A program made the translations under genes and the position numbers. Below, piece by piece: positions 1 to 11,654 of a stretch of DNA of 64,000 nucleotides (position 1 is its first letter; the number at the start of each line of letters is the position of its first letter). The notes under the pieces were generated by a model. The model had not been told where the DNA came from and did no database searches. It worked only from the letters and a program-made list of their open reading frames with translations. Location of the stretch: positions 1-64,000 of the forward strand of contig NW_026515547.1 in the NCBI RefSeq assembly GCF_014898815.1, given 5' to 3'. Source of the DNA: Panonychus citri (lineage: Eukaryota; Arthropoda; Arachnida; Trombidiformes; Tetranychidae).

Positions 1-1
1 T

Positions 2-115
2 ATCAAGGTAATACTATTAACAACTTTGACCGATGGTCAAGAAAGTTCAACAATTGAAATTCTTATTCCATTTTCTCTTGTCGGTGGTCAGTCTTCCGTT
101 AAGATGATTAAATAA
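2..115 (+). CDS. possible 3'-terminal exon of a gene entering from the left
   Basis: The frame starting at base 2 is open for 37 codons and ends at a TAA at 113-115. The encoded tail is rich in alternating hydrophobic and polar residues (TDGQESSTIEILIPF, then SLVGGQSSVKMIK) and reads like a protein C-terminus, unlike the stop-rich sequence after it. No domain can be named from so short a piece. An accidental open frame is a real alternative, since nothing upstream is visible. Confidence 0.3.
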   Translation: MKVILLTTLTDGQESSTIEILIPFSLVGGQSSVKMIK

Positions 116-2266
116 ATTACTGATTTCTACTGAACAATTGGATAATTCATACAACAGCGGTGAATGTGATTAGAAGTCATTAACAATCAACCAAGATAAT
201 TAGGATCAACTAATACATAATAATAACCACTTAAGTTCAAATATCACCTATGGATAAACTTAATTTATTTCATCTAATTTCTTAATCAATGTTTTCACTC
301 ATTGATTATTTTTAAATCATTCTAATAATTAAGCTTAATCTTGACTATTTAAATTGTTGTCTTTATCTGTTTTTGAACTGATTTTTACTCTTAGTCTATT
401 AAACAACTGATGAAGGAAAAAAAAGTCATTTCGATTTGATTTAGATGGTTAATTGTCAGAAAAAATGATTGTGATTAAAATAAGAATTAAATTGTGATGA
501 TAAACACCAGATTCGTGAATGCACTTTAATGGATTGAAATGGTGAGTGATTTTTTTCCTACATTTTCATGATTAAATTCAATCAGTTGATCAACTTAATT
601 GTCTGTTTACTATCAATTTCCTAATTTCAACACCTAATCACTCACAACGAAGTCAATGATTAATTTTTTCATCGTTCACAATCAAAAGTGTATCCAAAAA
701 GTAAAATCATTATCAAAAATTAACGGAAAAAAAACTAAACATCAACAATAATCAAATTGATCAATACAATTTAAAACTAATCAATTCAATCTAATCAAAA
801 AGTAACATTATCAACTAATAGACATCATCATTATCATGATTGTTAACAAAAAGATACTAATTATTTGCATTTCCTTGGTTGATTAATCAGAATTGAGAGA
901 GTAACCATTGACAATTATAATGATTAACATGTAATCAGATAAATTTGAACACAAGGGGTTAATTGTTACCAAATAAACACGATTAAAATTATATAGTGAT
1001 CACTTTCTTGATTTGTTTAAATTGTTAAGATTGTACAATTGTGTATTACTTTGCCTCGATAGTTAAATAACAAACAATTTATAATAATAATTTGCGTAAT
1101 TTATCAACAATTAACGTGATTCCAATATTGGTTGATTAAACAATGATAATAACGGGTAACCCTATTTAATCACAATCAGTGAAGCAACTGCAATTGATTA
1201 TATCATTTAAAATACTAAATCATTACGATAATTTATCAACCATTAAGTGAGAAGACAAGAAAAAATTTTTTCTTAAAATGGATAACAAAGTTAATGATGA
1301 ACAATTAAAAAAAAAGAGAAACAAAAAATAACAACAATTAACTATTGAACATCAATTCTTAATGATAGTTAAGGCTTTAAGCTTATATTGATGAACAACA
1401 GTAAAATCAACAGTTAGTTAGTTAACAATTAGAAATTTTTTTCATCGTAATTATCTGCTAATCAAACAACAATTAAAATTTTCCATTTTAAGGTAACTCA
1501 TTTGTTTTGGTAATTAGCTTGATTATCATGATTAAATTGTGATGTGAATTGATTATAACTTCCTGTGAGTTGATTGATTTTAGTTGATACCTTGAAAATT
1601 AATCTATTAATAAAATCAACTGATTGTTTGTTTGTGATTATAATTGATTGTTGAGACTTGACAATTTAGACTAATTATTGGCGCCAAATAATTAAATCTC
1701 AATTCTTAATCATTACAACGACATGATTATAATTGTGATTAAAAAAAGTTTCTTTTCTGTAACAATCAAAGAGGTCAAGCAAATACTGATCTCAATTAGA
1801 CTAATTAGATTTGATTACCTTTGATTACGATGTTTTTGATTACATTGTATCATTTGATATTTTACCTTAATTGTTAATTGTGAATGTTTAATAATGAAAA
1901 CAAATTATTTTACCAACTATTAACAATAAACGATAATGTAACAATAATTGTAAATGATTAAAAATTGTGCTACCTTAATCATCCAATGCTTATGCTTCAA
2001 TAATCAGGGTTAATTAATGTTAATTGTTGATCAGAAAGAAATGATATCATTTTGTTAATCATCATTATCTTTAACAGAATTAAAAGAAAATCAATTTGAT
2101 TACTTCTTAATTGTTCAACGAAGGAAGAAGAATCAAAATGAAAATGAAAAATTAAACTTCCTGGAAAACTTTTTCAAGTCAATTATTGTTCCAAGGTTAT
2201 AGCAATCAACTGATTATCCTGAAAAATTAAAAACTAGTATTTATCTTAATCTAATTGTTAACTTAC
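116..2266. other. AT-rich non-coding stretch
   Basis: Very AT-rich sequence full of short ATTGATT/AATCAAT words and stop codons in all frames. I see no exon, RNA gene or element ends. It may be intergenic, or part of a large intron of the minus-strand gene whose exon lies at 2267-2403. Confidence 0.5.
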
Positions 2267-2403
2267 CTTTAGCTTTGATTGCTGCAATTGTAGTGATAAC
2301 AATTCCCGCTGCAACAACAATTAAAACTAGAACTACTTCCCATCGACTAGTTAATTTGGATCTAGAATCACGGCCAAAGGTTGAATACCTTTCCCGACGT
2401 TCC
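2267..2403 (-). CDS. internal exon encoding a juxtamembrane segment and single transmembrane helix
   Basis: On the minus strand a 137-nt exon is bounded by an AG acceptor (just above 2403) and a good donor, AAAG|GTAAGT (2266-2261). It encodes a basic stretch (RERRERYSTFGRDSRSKLTS) and then a roughly 20-residue hydrophobic helix starting at WEVVLVLIVV, followed by AAIKAK. A positively charged cytoplasmic flank before one helix fits a type II membrane protein such as an M13 peptidase or another ectoenzyme, but no catalytic domain is visible here. The remaining 3' exons must lie left of the window or unseen in the first 2.2 kb. The upstream exon was not found. Confidence 0.5.
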
Positions 2404-4888
2404 CTTGAATTAGCCAGGTTGATTAATTGAAGATCAAGTTGATTGATTAAAGCTTAATTGTAACAATTAAGCTCACCAATCAAACAGAAAACAAAACAAA
2501 TAAACAAAAAACTGAAACAAAAAACTTCAGCGAGAGAGCACAAATTAAGATATGAGAAAAGAAGATGATTAATAATTAATTAAATTTCTTCTTATGAACT
2601 TTTTTTTTTAATCCAATTGTTCCAAGTACTATTAATAGTTGTTGAATAATTGATTTACAATTAAAATAAATTAGAGTAAATAATCAAATTGTTCATTGAT
2701 CACTTAGGTAAATCATTATAACAATAAGTTAATCATTTTCAGTATCAAAAGTGGTAAAAAGTAGTTGAAAAGTTTACTGATGATCAATTTAACATATAAG
2801 TTGATTGATTTTGTATCCAAATTTTCATAACACAAAAATAATTTAAAAAATTTTGAATTGAACAAGTTGTAAGAAACTTTTAAACTGAGTATCTAAATTA
2901 ACTGTGATGATGATAACTGTTGTTATCGTCTTGTATGTTGGTTGACGATCAACAACTGATTGACAAAAACATGATCAAAACAACAATCAACATCAACAAA
3001 CTATTAGAAACCGGGAACAATTAACTTAACATCTACAATAACATCAACAAACTTATTCACTAGTTGTAGTTGTTGCTGTTGTTATTGGTTGTGGTGGTGT
3101 CGTAACTGGAAAATAGCGACAGGTAAACACCGTTAGTACAGTTACAGGTAAGATCAATACACGGTGAGAGAGAGAGAGAGAGATGTAGACAGATAAGATG
3201 ATCTGAGGTATGGACAGGTAAACATAAGCATGAGAATAGTGAACGATTATTGAACCAAATCATAAGAAAATAATTGATGCGTAATTTTTTTCGAAAAAAA
3301 TTGATGATAAAGATGATGAATAAACAATACAAACAAATGCTCATCATCTTTATCATCTTTATCATCATAATCATCATCATCATCATCATGTTATTCAAAG
3401 TTTCTCATATTCATGAAACCAATTATTTCATACTCTTGATTGTTGAAGTTTTTTTTTCTGATCACTTGTTATTGTTGATTCCATGAAATTGATTAAAGGT
3501 AAAAGGTAACTTTTCATTGTTTACCTTTTAATTACAATCACTTCAGGTGTATCTTCATGATCCTTTTCATTATCTTTTTCATCTTACTTGTTACTCTTCC
3601 TTCACATTTTTTTACCTGTAATTTGAATAATAGGCTTGAATGATCATTGATTTAGTTTCCAGATTCTCAACTTTTTTTTTTGAGGGTATTTAAGGTCTTG
3701 ATAATGATGGTGATGATAATGATGATCGTTGATTATCATCACCATAATAATCATGGTGTTGGTTTGGTTAACCTTTTAAAATGAGCATTCAAATGAAAGG
3801 TAATCATTATCATCATCATCATCTTACCCTTTAGAATCCAATCAACACTAAATTGTTTGACAATAAATCAAGGACAAGGAATAGCATGATCGTGATTAAG
3901 GTAAAGTTCAGTTTAGAATTTATTCTAGAATTGTGAAGAAATTAAATTTAGAAAATTCTGTCATCATTATAACCGATTATCATTGAACAAAGTGATACAA
4001 AATTTTCATCGAATATAATAAATTGGTCTTATTGATCTTCTATCACCCTTATCATCTTGATCATCAGAACGCAAACAGGTCGTGACATATATTCAATTTT
4101 GAACATTATCATTATCATCATCATCATCATCATCATTGTTATTAGGAAAAAAAAAGAAAGAAAAGAAAGAAAGAGAGAGAAAAAAATTCTACTTCTCCAA
4201 AACTTTTATATCTTTTCACTTCAATGGTTGTCACATCTTCTTGTTTTTATTTACCAACAACACTTTGCTTCTTCCTCCTACTAGATAATGATATTTATCA
4301 TCATCAACAATATGATATATCATATTGTTGATGATGGTTATAACCATCATTATCTTCCCGTTAATCCATTGATTTTGATCAACTCAATTCCAACTTCAGG
4401 GTCAATCGTTTCAACCTGATTTTCAGGGTAGAAATATTTTTTTCTGGCTCATCTTAGCACTTGGACATGTTGATTATTATATCATGATAATCAGCCGATC
4501 GCTTATTATCATGATTAACTTGATTAAATCGATAGATTTTACAATACGAGTGATCTTTTCCCAATCAGTGCTAGACGATGTGTGTACATGTATTTTTTTT
4601 AATTGTATTTGCTCAATGTGATTAGTCAGTGTAAAGATGTTATCGTGTAAACGATTCGCACGAAATCATTTCTGATCATTATTATTTTTAGAAATATTTT
4701 GTTTTGTTTCTTAGGGACAAAAAAAAACTCTTCCGGTTGTTCATTAGTATTCATATTGTGTCACTGTTTCCGAATATTGATTAACATATATTTTCATGGA
4801 GGTTAGAGAAATAGTTTCATCGCCTTGATTTATATTCAAGTTAATTGATTCAAGATTCAATCATTAGTAACACAGATTCTGAGTAATT
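2404..4888. other. intergenic or intronic region with microsatellites
   Basis: No convincing exon. It holds a GA run (about 3169-3182), ATC/GAT trinucleotide arrays (about 3333-3390, 3690-3735, 4103-4135), long pyrimidine and purine tracts, and the palindromes listed separately. Short open frames here are mostly translated microsatellite (poly-Met/Ile) and are not credible genes. Confidence 0.5.
4299..4350. repeat. two overlapping perfect palindromes
   Basis: Bases 4299-4336 form a perfect 38-bp palindrome whose half begins CATCATCAACAATATGAT. Bases 4331-4350 (ATGATGGTTATAACCATCAT) form a second perfect 20-bp palindrome that overlaps the first. Together they could extrude a double cruciform or form tandem hairpins if transcribed. 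Confidence 0.85.
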
Positions 4889-5182
4889 ATGAGTTTTTAC
4901 CATAAATTGGTTGAATGGTTGACGAATGGCTTCCAAATTGTCTCATGTTTAAAGACCAAAAAAAAATTATTCGAAAGTGACATGAGAAATATACATAAAT
5001 GGTTCGTCGATTATATTGACGAAATGCTAAATGTTACGAATACATGTGAAAGAATGATAGTTGAATATTAATATTTATCTGAACACTTCGATGTTCAAAA
5101 TTCGGCCGATCATGAAACTTTGATATTTAACCTGGTCGATCGAAAATTCATGTTTACTTATTCGAAATGGAAAACTTTTTAG
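4889..5182 (+). pseudogene. unrecognised small ORF interrupted by one in-frame stop
   Basis: An ATG at 4889 opens a frame of 60 codons to a TAA at 5069-5071. The same frame then stays open for another 36 codons with normal-looking composition (SEHFDVQNSADHETLIFN, then LVDRKFMFTYSKWKTF) to a TAG at 5180-5182. The first part contains WFVDYIDEMLNV. Coding-like composition on both sides of a single nonsense codon suggests a recently broken gene or exon, but no family is recognised and chance cannot be excluded. Confidence 0.3.
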
Positions 5183-5814
5183 TACTTTAACGTTGTAAAA
5201 TTTCGACAAAATTATACAGTTTGAAATCTTTCGTTGAGTTTATACAGAATTCGTAATTTTCATCATCTTAACTTCAGGAATAAATGAACTTTTTGTCTTT
5301 AGTAAACAGAATTACAAGGGAGCTTTGGTTCAAATCTTTCGAATGAATTTCTATGAACCATATAGTAAATTATTCATCTAAGAAAACATAACTTAATTTG
5401 TTGGATAAATAGTCGATAGACTTAATTGAAGAAAGTAATTAAATTCAAAAATTATAAAAAGGAAAAGAGAAAAATCCAATTCAAAACGCGCGCCTAATTT
5501 AGGACTTTTATTCTAAAAAGATACAAAATATATCTGAATATTTATCCGATATCGAAAAAAATCCAATCTCAAGTTGGAATTTCAACTTTTAAACAAAACT
5601 GAATTAAGAATTAAAATTTTTAATTAACTAGCCTTTAACAAGAAATTGATTCTTTTTATCAATCGAATTTTCTTCAAAACAACTTAATTATTTTAGTTAA
5701 TCATTTGAATCTTAGAAGCAAATTCAAGTTTTGATTGTTAATCATCTGAAACTCTTGTTTTTGTAAATTGAAAGTGTTCATCTGAGAAATTGGAATTAAT
5801 TTGCAAAATTAACC
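5183..5814. other. AT-rich upstream region of the Hikeshi gene
   Basis: No gene seen. It contains a TCGAAA-rich stretch (about 5160-5330) and is AT-rich up to the start codon at 5815. Presumed promoter and 5' UTR of the next gene, without an obvious TATA box. Confidence 0.4.
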
Positions 5815-6399
5815 ATGTCTGCCTTTGGTATAATTGTGAGCGGTCGTTTGGTTCAAACTGATTTCCAACCGGTTGATGCTGGTAAATTTTTGATAACCAT
5901 ACCAAGTCCTGAGAGTCTTAATCACATTGTCGTCTTTCTCACCGGAACCTCACCCTTACCTGTTGAGATGGGTGCAAGTGTCTATTTCTCATGGCCTGAC
6001 CCAACCAGTCCACCTACATGGCAATACTTGGGTTACATTTCAAATGATAAACCATCGGCCATTTTTAGGATAACCAAGTTAAAAAATGCAACTCCTGCGA
6101 ACACTTTTGCCTTTTCTCAACCCATTGTTGCTCAATATGCTCAGATTGGTATCTCATGTGAACCATTAACTCAAATTGCTCAATTAACTGCTGATATAAC
6201 AGTCAATCCAATGGGATCAGATTCACTGGTTACCTATGCAGCAAAAACAGCGGAAAATTTATTCAATTATACCTGTTCATTTGCTCGAACCATATTACCC
6301 AATACAAATGAACAATATGTTCCACTTTCAATTATCCAACAATGGTACACTAATTTCATGAGAAGAGTTGAACAAGATCCAACATTCATGAAAGGATAA
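5815..6399 (+). CDS. Hikeshi: Hikeshi (OPI10 family), HSP70 nuclear import carrier
   Basis: A single-exon ORF of 194 residues, close to the about 197 of human Hikeshi (C11orf73). The family hallmarks are present: N-terminal FGIIVSGRLVQTDFQPV, the central NHIVVFLTGTSPLP, the SWPDP..PTWQYLGYISNDKPSAIF segment, and a C-terminal part ending WYTNFMRRVEQDP. Hikeshi binds ATP-loaded HSP70 and FG nucleoporins and carries HSP70 into the nucleus on heat stress. The start is the first ATG in frame, in a favourable AACC-ATG context. Nothing is missing or fused. A TCATCA microsatellite follows the stop at once. Family assignment is secure; function is by homology. Confidence 0.95.
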   Translation: MSAFGIIVSGRLVQTDFQPVDAGKFLITIPSPESLNHIVVFLTGTSPLPVEMGASVYFSWPDPTSPPTWQYLGYISNDKPSAIFRITKLKNATPANTFAFSQPIVAQYAQIGISCEPLTQIAQLTADITVNPMGSDSLVTYAAKTAENLFNYTCSFARTILPNTNEQYVPLSIIQQWYTNFMRRVEQDPTFMKG

Positions 6400-7292
6400 A
6401 TCATCATTATCATCATCATCATCATCTTTAATCACCATATTTACATCTCTACTCTTTCATACATACAAACTGAACTGATAATTTTTTTAAAAACTTGTAC
6501 AAAAAAATTGTTTCCTTTTACCAACTCAATTTATATTGTAACAATTATTCAATCATCAGTGTAATTCATATCATTCACAATTTAAACCTAAATTGTATCT
6601 CATCATCTTCAATATTACCTGTGATTAATTTTCCCCTCTCAGATTAAACAAAAACAAGACCATTTTGATTGAAAAATGTAACCATTTTCAATCAATCAAA
6701 AAAGTTCCTAAAAATCCCACCAATTTAACCTAAACCCTTTCTAATTGTAGATAAAAAAAGAAATCATCTAAACAATTTAAAACAAGTTGAAAATTTCGAC
6801 CAAACAAAAATTGCTAAAAAAAAAGCCACACCAAGAAATTAACTTTCGACGATCAAAACAATCAGAATCAAATGAATCAACTATAATCGGAAAAACGATT
6901 CCAGTCAATTGGAAGAGAGAAACAGAGATGAATCCAAATTCTTAACCAATTGATCACTAATTGAGATTGTTACTGTTTCCCTGATTAAGCGAACCCATTA
7001 ATCAGTTAAGGAAGAGGAAAGAGCTCACCTTTTATCATTAATTATCATCCACCATCATCTTCATCATTCTGCCCAACGGATGACAACCTGTTTTTTTATT
7101 CTTCTCTCTTTTTCTCATCCACCACATAATCTAAACTCCACTGTGGCAGTTTTTGTTTTTCTCCATTAACTTGACGTGTCTTTAAATCTCTTCATCTTCT
7201 TATAGAATTACTCACATTTCTCCTTTTTTTTTAAATTGTTTTTCTTTTTCTTCTTCTTCACTTCTTTGTGATTTAAACACAATTAGACCAAC
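6400..7292. other. 3' UTR of Hikeshi and promoter/5' UTR of the FKBP gene
   Basis: Non-coding. It begins with an ATC repeat (about 6400-6427) and then AT-rich sequence. The last 200 bases are pyrimidine-rich (TTCTTCTTCTTC runs) up to the ATG at 7293, which is typical of a 5' UTR here. No other element was recognised. Confidence 0.5.
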
Positions 7293-8231
7293 ATGTTGTT
7301 CAGATTAAATTGTCCTTTGGTTGGATGTTTATTTCTTTTAACAGCAACAATTACAATTGTCTCTTGTGATGAAGAGGAAGGTGAATTGAAGATTGATGTT
7401 ACTCACAAACCGACAAAATGTGATCGTGTTACTAGTAAAGGTGATTTACTTAAAATGCATTACCGAGGAACTTTATTAGATGGAACTGAATTTGATTCTA
7501 GGTGAGTTAATTTACGCAAATTATATTCTATTATTGTATCTATTTGATTGTAGATTTAATGTAAATTCAATGGTTTTGTTTCTCATCTCTTTTTGTTTCT
7601 CTCTCTCTCTATATTTATCTTATTGGTTTATGTTTTTAGTTACTCTCGTAATGAACCTTTCCAATTTCAATTGGGAATTAATCAGGTAATCCAAGGATGG
7701 GATCAAGGATTACTTGATATGTGTGTCGGTGAAAAGAGGAAATTAACTATTCCTTCACACCTTGGCTATGGTGACAATGGTGCTGGTAATAAGATCCCAC
7801 CTAAAGCAACATTACTCTTTGAGGTTGAATGTGTTTCCATTGAAGATGGTCCACCACCGGTCAATGTTTTCAAAGAAATTGATTCCAACAGTGATAATCA
7901 ACTTTCAAGGGAAGAAGTAAGTTAATTGTGTCCCCTGGAAACCATTTAATTATCTTCTTTTCTATTGATTGTATTCTTTTCCCATCTACCTAACCTATGG
8001 ACTATTTTTTTTTACTAATCAATTTTTATCTTTTCTCTCTCTCTCTCTCTTTCTTTTTTATAGATTAGTGAATATCTAACTAAACAATTACCTAATGTTC
8101 CCGATTCAACATTGAAAGATCTCCCTGACCATGACAATTTGATTGAAGAAATTTTCCAAAATGAGGATAAAGATCGAAATGGTTATATTTCTCACAAAGA
8201 ATTCACTGGGCCTAAACATGACGAGCTTTGA
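7293..8231 (+). CDS. FKBP14: FKBP14-like ER peptidyl-prolyl isomerase with two EF hands
   Basis: Three coding exons: 7293-7501, 7640-7916 and 8064-8231 (introns GTGAGT..TTTTAG and GTAAGT..TTATAG; phases agree), 217 residues against about 211 in human FKBP14. Residues 1-25 are a signal peptide (LFRLNCPLVGCLFLLTATIT). The FKBP domain follows, with HYRGTLLDGTEFDSS, INQVIQGWDQGLLDMCVGEKR and a PSHLGYGDNGAG loop. Two EF-hand loops follow, DSNSDNQLSREE and DKDRNGYISHKE. The chain ends in KHDEL, an ER-retrieval signal. Together these place it in the ER lumen, where FKBP14 assists folding of proline-rich secretory proteins such as collagens. No irregularity seen. Confidence 0.93.
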
Positions 8232-9678
8232 ACAAATTCTCACAATGTTAATAGATGCAATTAACTTTTTTTTTATTAGTATAATAATAATAATCTCCAA
8301 TCAACAAATTAATCAGAAAGAGAAAGAAAGTTAATCAGTCAATATACAAGCCAAAGACTGTGAGTTAAACAATCAACTGTTTAAATCAAATCATTCACGC
8401 AGTTGATTATAATCAATGAGAGAGAGAGATAAAGTTAACCAGAGATATGATATTAATCAATAGCCTATCATTTATCACGAGTTAATCCAATCCATTGAAA
8501 TGGTCTTTTGATTAATTATCTTTACCTGATTATCATTACCTGTGCAAATGATTTGGTCAACCAAGTGATTGACAAAATCAAAGTCTTTGGCTGTATAAAT
8601 AAAAGTTATATTCAGATTTTTGCTCCATTGTATCTCCACATAATACAACAATTAATTGTCCTGAATGAAGTGTATGTGTTTTACATGTTGTCTAATTATT
8701 ATCAACTATTTTTGATTGAACAAATTTAAATTACCAGAACCATAATTGCAAATCCATCACATGGCAAATTCAACAACAAGGATTCAACTTAAAATCTTCA
8801 ACATTTGAATTTTGATTAGCAATATTATATGATAAATTTAATCATCTTTTTTTATTTTATATATACAATTTATTCAATGTCAACACCAACACCAATGAGA
8901 GAAATTAATTGTTTGTACTCTTGTTACAATTAACCACCTAACGATTAACTATGATTAAATCTTTATTTCTACCGGGACTAATTAACCTTAATTGGAATGA
9001 TTTAAAATTGGAAATGACCATGGAAATGTTATCAATCAATTTGTTGAAAAATTGGACATTTCTAAATTTGATTGAGACTTTTAATTGTTTGGATAGAAAA
9101 GAATAAAAGTTTTTCCAAATTAGTAGAATTACAAAATTGGCGGTTATCGAAATTGAGAAGCATGGAAACAAAGAGAGAGAAAGAAAGAAAAGTAAGAAGC
9201 TCTTTCAGTTTATCTTTCAAATTTTTTATTCCATTTTAATCATCATCACTTCATCTTCATCCTCATCTTCATTAGTTCCTTTAATTGTGAGTAGAAAAAG
9301 GACTAAACCAAAGTTAATTAATTGGAGTTAATTGTTGCCACCCAATCATCGGGCATCTCGGTTTCCACTGCCACCAACATTAAAGTGCTTTCAGTTAACT
9401 GCGACAACGACAACAAACTGTTAGTGTCACAATTTTATTCTGACAAAAGTGATCCAATTCTTGTTTTTTGTTCTTTCATCTACCGAGTGTTTAACCTTTT
9501 AATCAGCTTGATTGTTAAATCTTTGATTGATTGTTCTTCTTTTGTTCTTGAAATCTTTCTCCTCTTTCTATCACTGATTTGATCTTCTTACACTGAATAT
9601 TTTTTTTCTTTCTCTCTCTCTTTTTCTTTCTCTTGTTCTTTTCAACTCACCTATGTGATATTAATTTTTATTTATTCT
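8232..9678. other. intergenic region, 3' UTR of FKBP and 5' region of RYBP
   Basis: Non-coding. AT-rich with short GA runs (8418-8428, 9172-9186) and a TCATCTTCATCC-type repeat (about 9240-9275). The last 80 bases before 9679 are pyrimidine-rich, as in other 5' UTRs of this window. Short open frames on both strands lack features of genes. Confidence 0.45.
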
Positions 9679-10569
9679 ATGGCTAACAAGGAATCTAGGC
9701 CCTCAACACCCCCAGCAAGAGATTCATCTCCAGATAATTCTAATGCTACAGGTGGTAGTGGTAGTGGAAGCATTAGTGGTAAGGTAACTAAATCTCAACG
9801 TAAACGTGACAAAAAGGTAACAAAAGAAAAAGAAAAGAATGAAAAAATTGAAGCTGAACCAATGGATAAGATGGCGGAAGGTGGTGGTGGTGGTAACAAT
9901 CGGGAAGATGAGAATACATGGGACTGTACCGTTTGTACTTATAAGAATCCTGCCGAAGCTTTTAAATGTTTAATGTGTGATGTTCGAAAAGGAACCAGTA
10001 CCCGTAAGCCAAGAATTAATCCTGAACTGGTGGCTCAGCAAGTTGCTCGACAACAGCAACACTTATTGTTGAAAATATCACATGGACGAACCAAAGATGG
10101 CAATGGTAGTGGAAGGGAGAGTAGAGAAGGAAGCCGAGATGGAAGTCGAGACGGACGAGATAAAGATGGCGATCATAATTCTAGAGAAAAGATTAATGAT
10201 CCAATTAAAGAAGGAAATGGAAAAGAGAGCAGCGGTCGAGTGGACAGCGATTCTGGGCCTGAAACAAAGAGACACTCATCTTCCCACAAGCAAAATAAAC
10301 ACCGAAAAAATTTAAACCATGATGGTAACTCACTTGGAACCAGTAATAGTCACATTAAAAGCAACACCATCGTGAACAATAACAACAACAACAACCACAA
10401 CCACAACAACAACACCAACAATATCAAGTCTAGTTCATCTAGCAATATAAGTAATAATTTCTCATCTGAAGCTGTAACTGTCAACAATGTTACTGTTATT
10501 ATTACTGAATTTCAAAAAGACTTGAAAGATAGGAGTCCATTATCATTGCCATTTTCTCAACTTAATTAG
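9679..10569 (+). CDS. RYBP: RYBP/YAF2-family Polycomb (PRC1) adaptor
   Basis: A single-exon ORF of 296 residues from the ATG at 9679 (MANKESRPSTPP). A slightly longer frame upstream begins at an ATT codon, so this ATG is preferred. A RanBP2-type zinc finger lies at about residues 75-105 (WDCTVCTYKNPAEAFKCLMC), followed by the family sequence DVRKGTSTRKPRINPELVAQ. A long low-complexity middle is rich in Ser, Asp/Arg/Gly and then an Asn/His run. Near the C-terminus stands the RYBP/YAF2 motif VNNVTVIITEFQKDLKDRS, which in the family contacts RING1 and CBX. RYBP joins variant PRC1 and stimulates H2A ubiquitination. It is longer than human RYBP (228) because of the low-complexity insert. Confidence 0.92.
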   Translation: MANKESRPSTPPARDSSPDNSNATGGSGSGSISGKVTKSQRKRDKKVTKEKEKNEKIEAEPMDKMAEGGGGGNNREDENTWDCTVCTYKNPAEAFKCLMCDVRKGTSTRKPRINPELVAQQVARQQQHLLLKISHGRTKDGNGSGRESREGSRDGSRDGRDKDGDHNSREKINDPIKEGNGKESSGRVDSDSGPETKRHSSSHKQNKHRKNLNHDGNSLGTSNSHIKSNTIVNNNNNNNHNHNNNTNNIKSSSSSNISNNFSSEAVTVNNVTVIITEFQKDLKDRSPLSLPFSQLN

Positions 10570-11654
10570 AATTTATCTTTTAAATTCCTTCCACCAATCA
10601 ACTAATCACTATGCTCCAATATCTGCCCTTCTCTAGCTCTCTGTCTCTCTTAATTGTTGCTCAAATGGAAAAGACAACACCGACGCTTTCTCTCAACAAC
10701 TTACATTTCATCTTTTTGATAAAAACAAAATTCATTTTATTTTAAATTAATCATCATCGTCATGATCATCATCTTATAGGAAACTTGTCACTAATTATAC
10801 TTTCTCTCTAAATCCGTCGCCGTCGTCATCTCCACCGCCGCTGCCACCTCTTTATCTAATCCATTGAGACAGTTATTGTTTTCCTCTTTTTCATTTATAT
10901 AAGAGAAAATTTCTTTATAACTACTTTAATTTCTATACACACATACAACTTAATTATATTTTTATCCCGTGAATTGTATTTTTCTGTTTTAATTTGTATT
11001 TTACACAATTGACTAATTAACTTATCAAAATGTTGATTAAATACACTTGGCCTGTTAAAAGATAATCACAACACCAATCAACTGTTACGAATGGGAAATG
11101 TCACTACATCAACAATTCTAATTTGTTTACATACAAACTTTTAATTCTAATTTCGATTAAATCTTCAAGAGTTAAATCATTCGACAGGTAAACACATTCA
11201 CATATTCAAGGTGAACAATTGAATTAAATGAATTTAGTGAATTTTTTTTTTCTTCAAGAGTTGAAATGTTCAGAAAGAGTAATTAAAAAGCAGAATTATA
11301 TTTTAATATTATTACATTATTACATTCAAAGGGTAGATGAATTTTTTTAGAAAAAAAAATTGAAACAAAGAGAAGAAAAAAAAATCAGTCAATTACAGTG
11401 ATATTTGATTGATGATGAAAAGTATATAATAAGGGTGAAAAAAATTAAGGGAACAAATTAGTTAATTATGATAATAGAAAGGAAAGTTTTCTTTACAGAA
11501 GCGTTTGTTTTGGTTTTCTCAATGTCACAGTAAATGTTGAAGGAAAAGGCGATAAATTGTTTGGTAGTAATATATGTTTGTCTTTGTGTGTTGTGATTTA
11601 ATTTTCACGGTTACACTTTAATTGTAACACAGTTTGGTTTTTAATTTGATTAGT
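10570..11654. other. 3' regions of RYBP (+) and STUB1 (-)
   Basis: Convergent intergenic space. It contains a GC-rich CCGTCGCCGTCGTC/CCACCGCCGCTGCC tract (about 10818-10850) that stands out from the AT-rich surroundings, and T-runs near both gene ends. No other gene seen. Confidence 0.5.

Noticed and set aside
3060..3486. Open frames on both strands rich in Met, Ile or Cys
   Set aside because: They are translations of ATC/GAT microsatellites and AT-rich sequence and have no domain or splice context.
8106..8334. Opposing open frames over the third FKBP exon
   Set aside because: The real frame is the spliced plus-strand exon ending KHDEL; the others are shadows.
10078..10315. ORFs overlapping the RYBP gene in other frames
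   Set aside because: Low-complexity shadows of the RYBP middle region.
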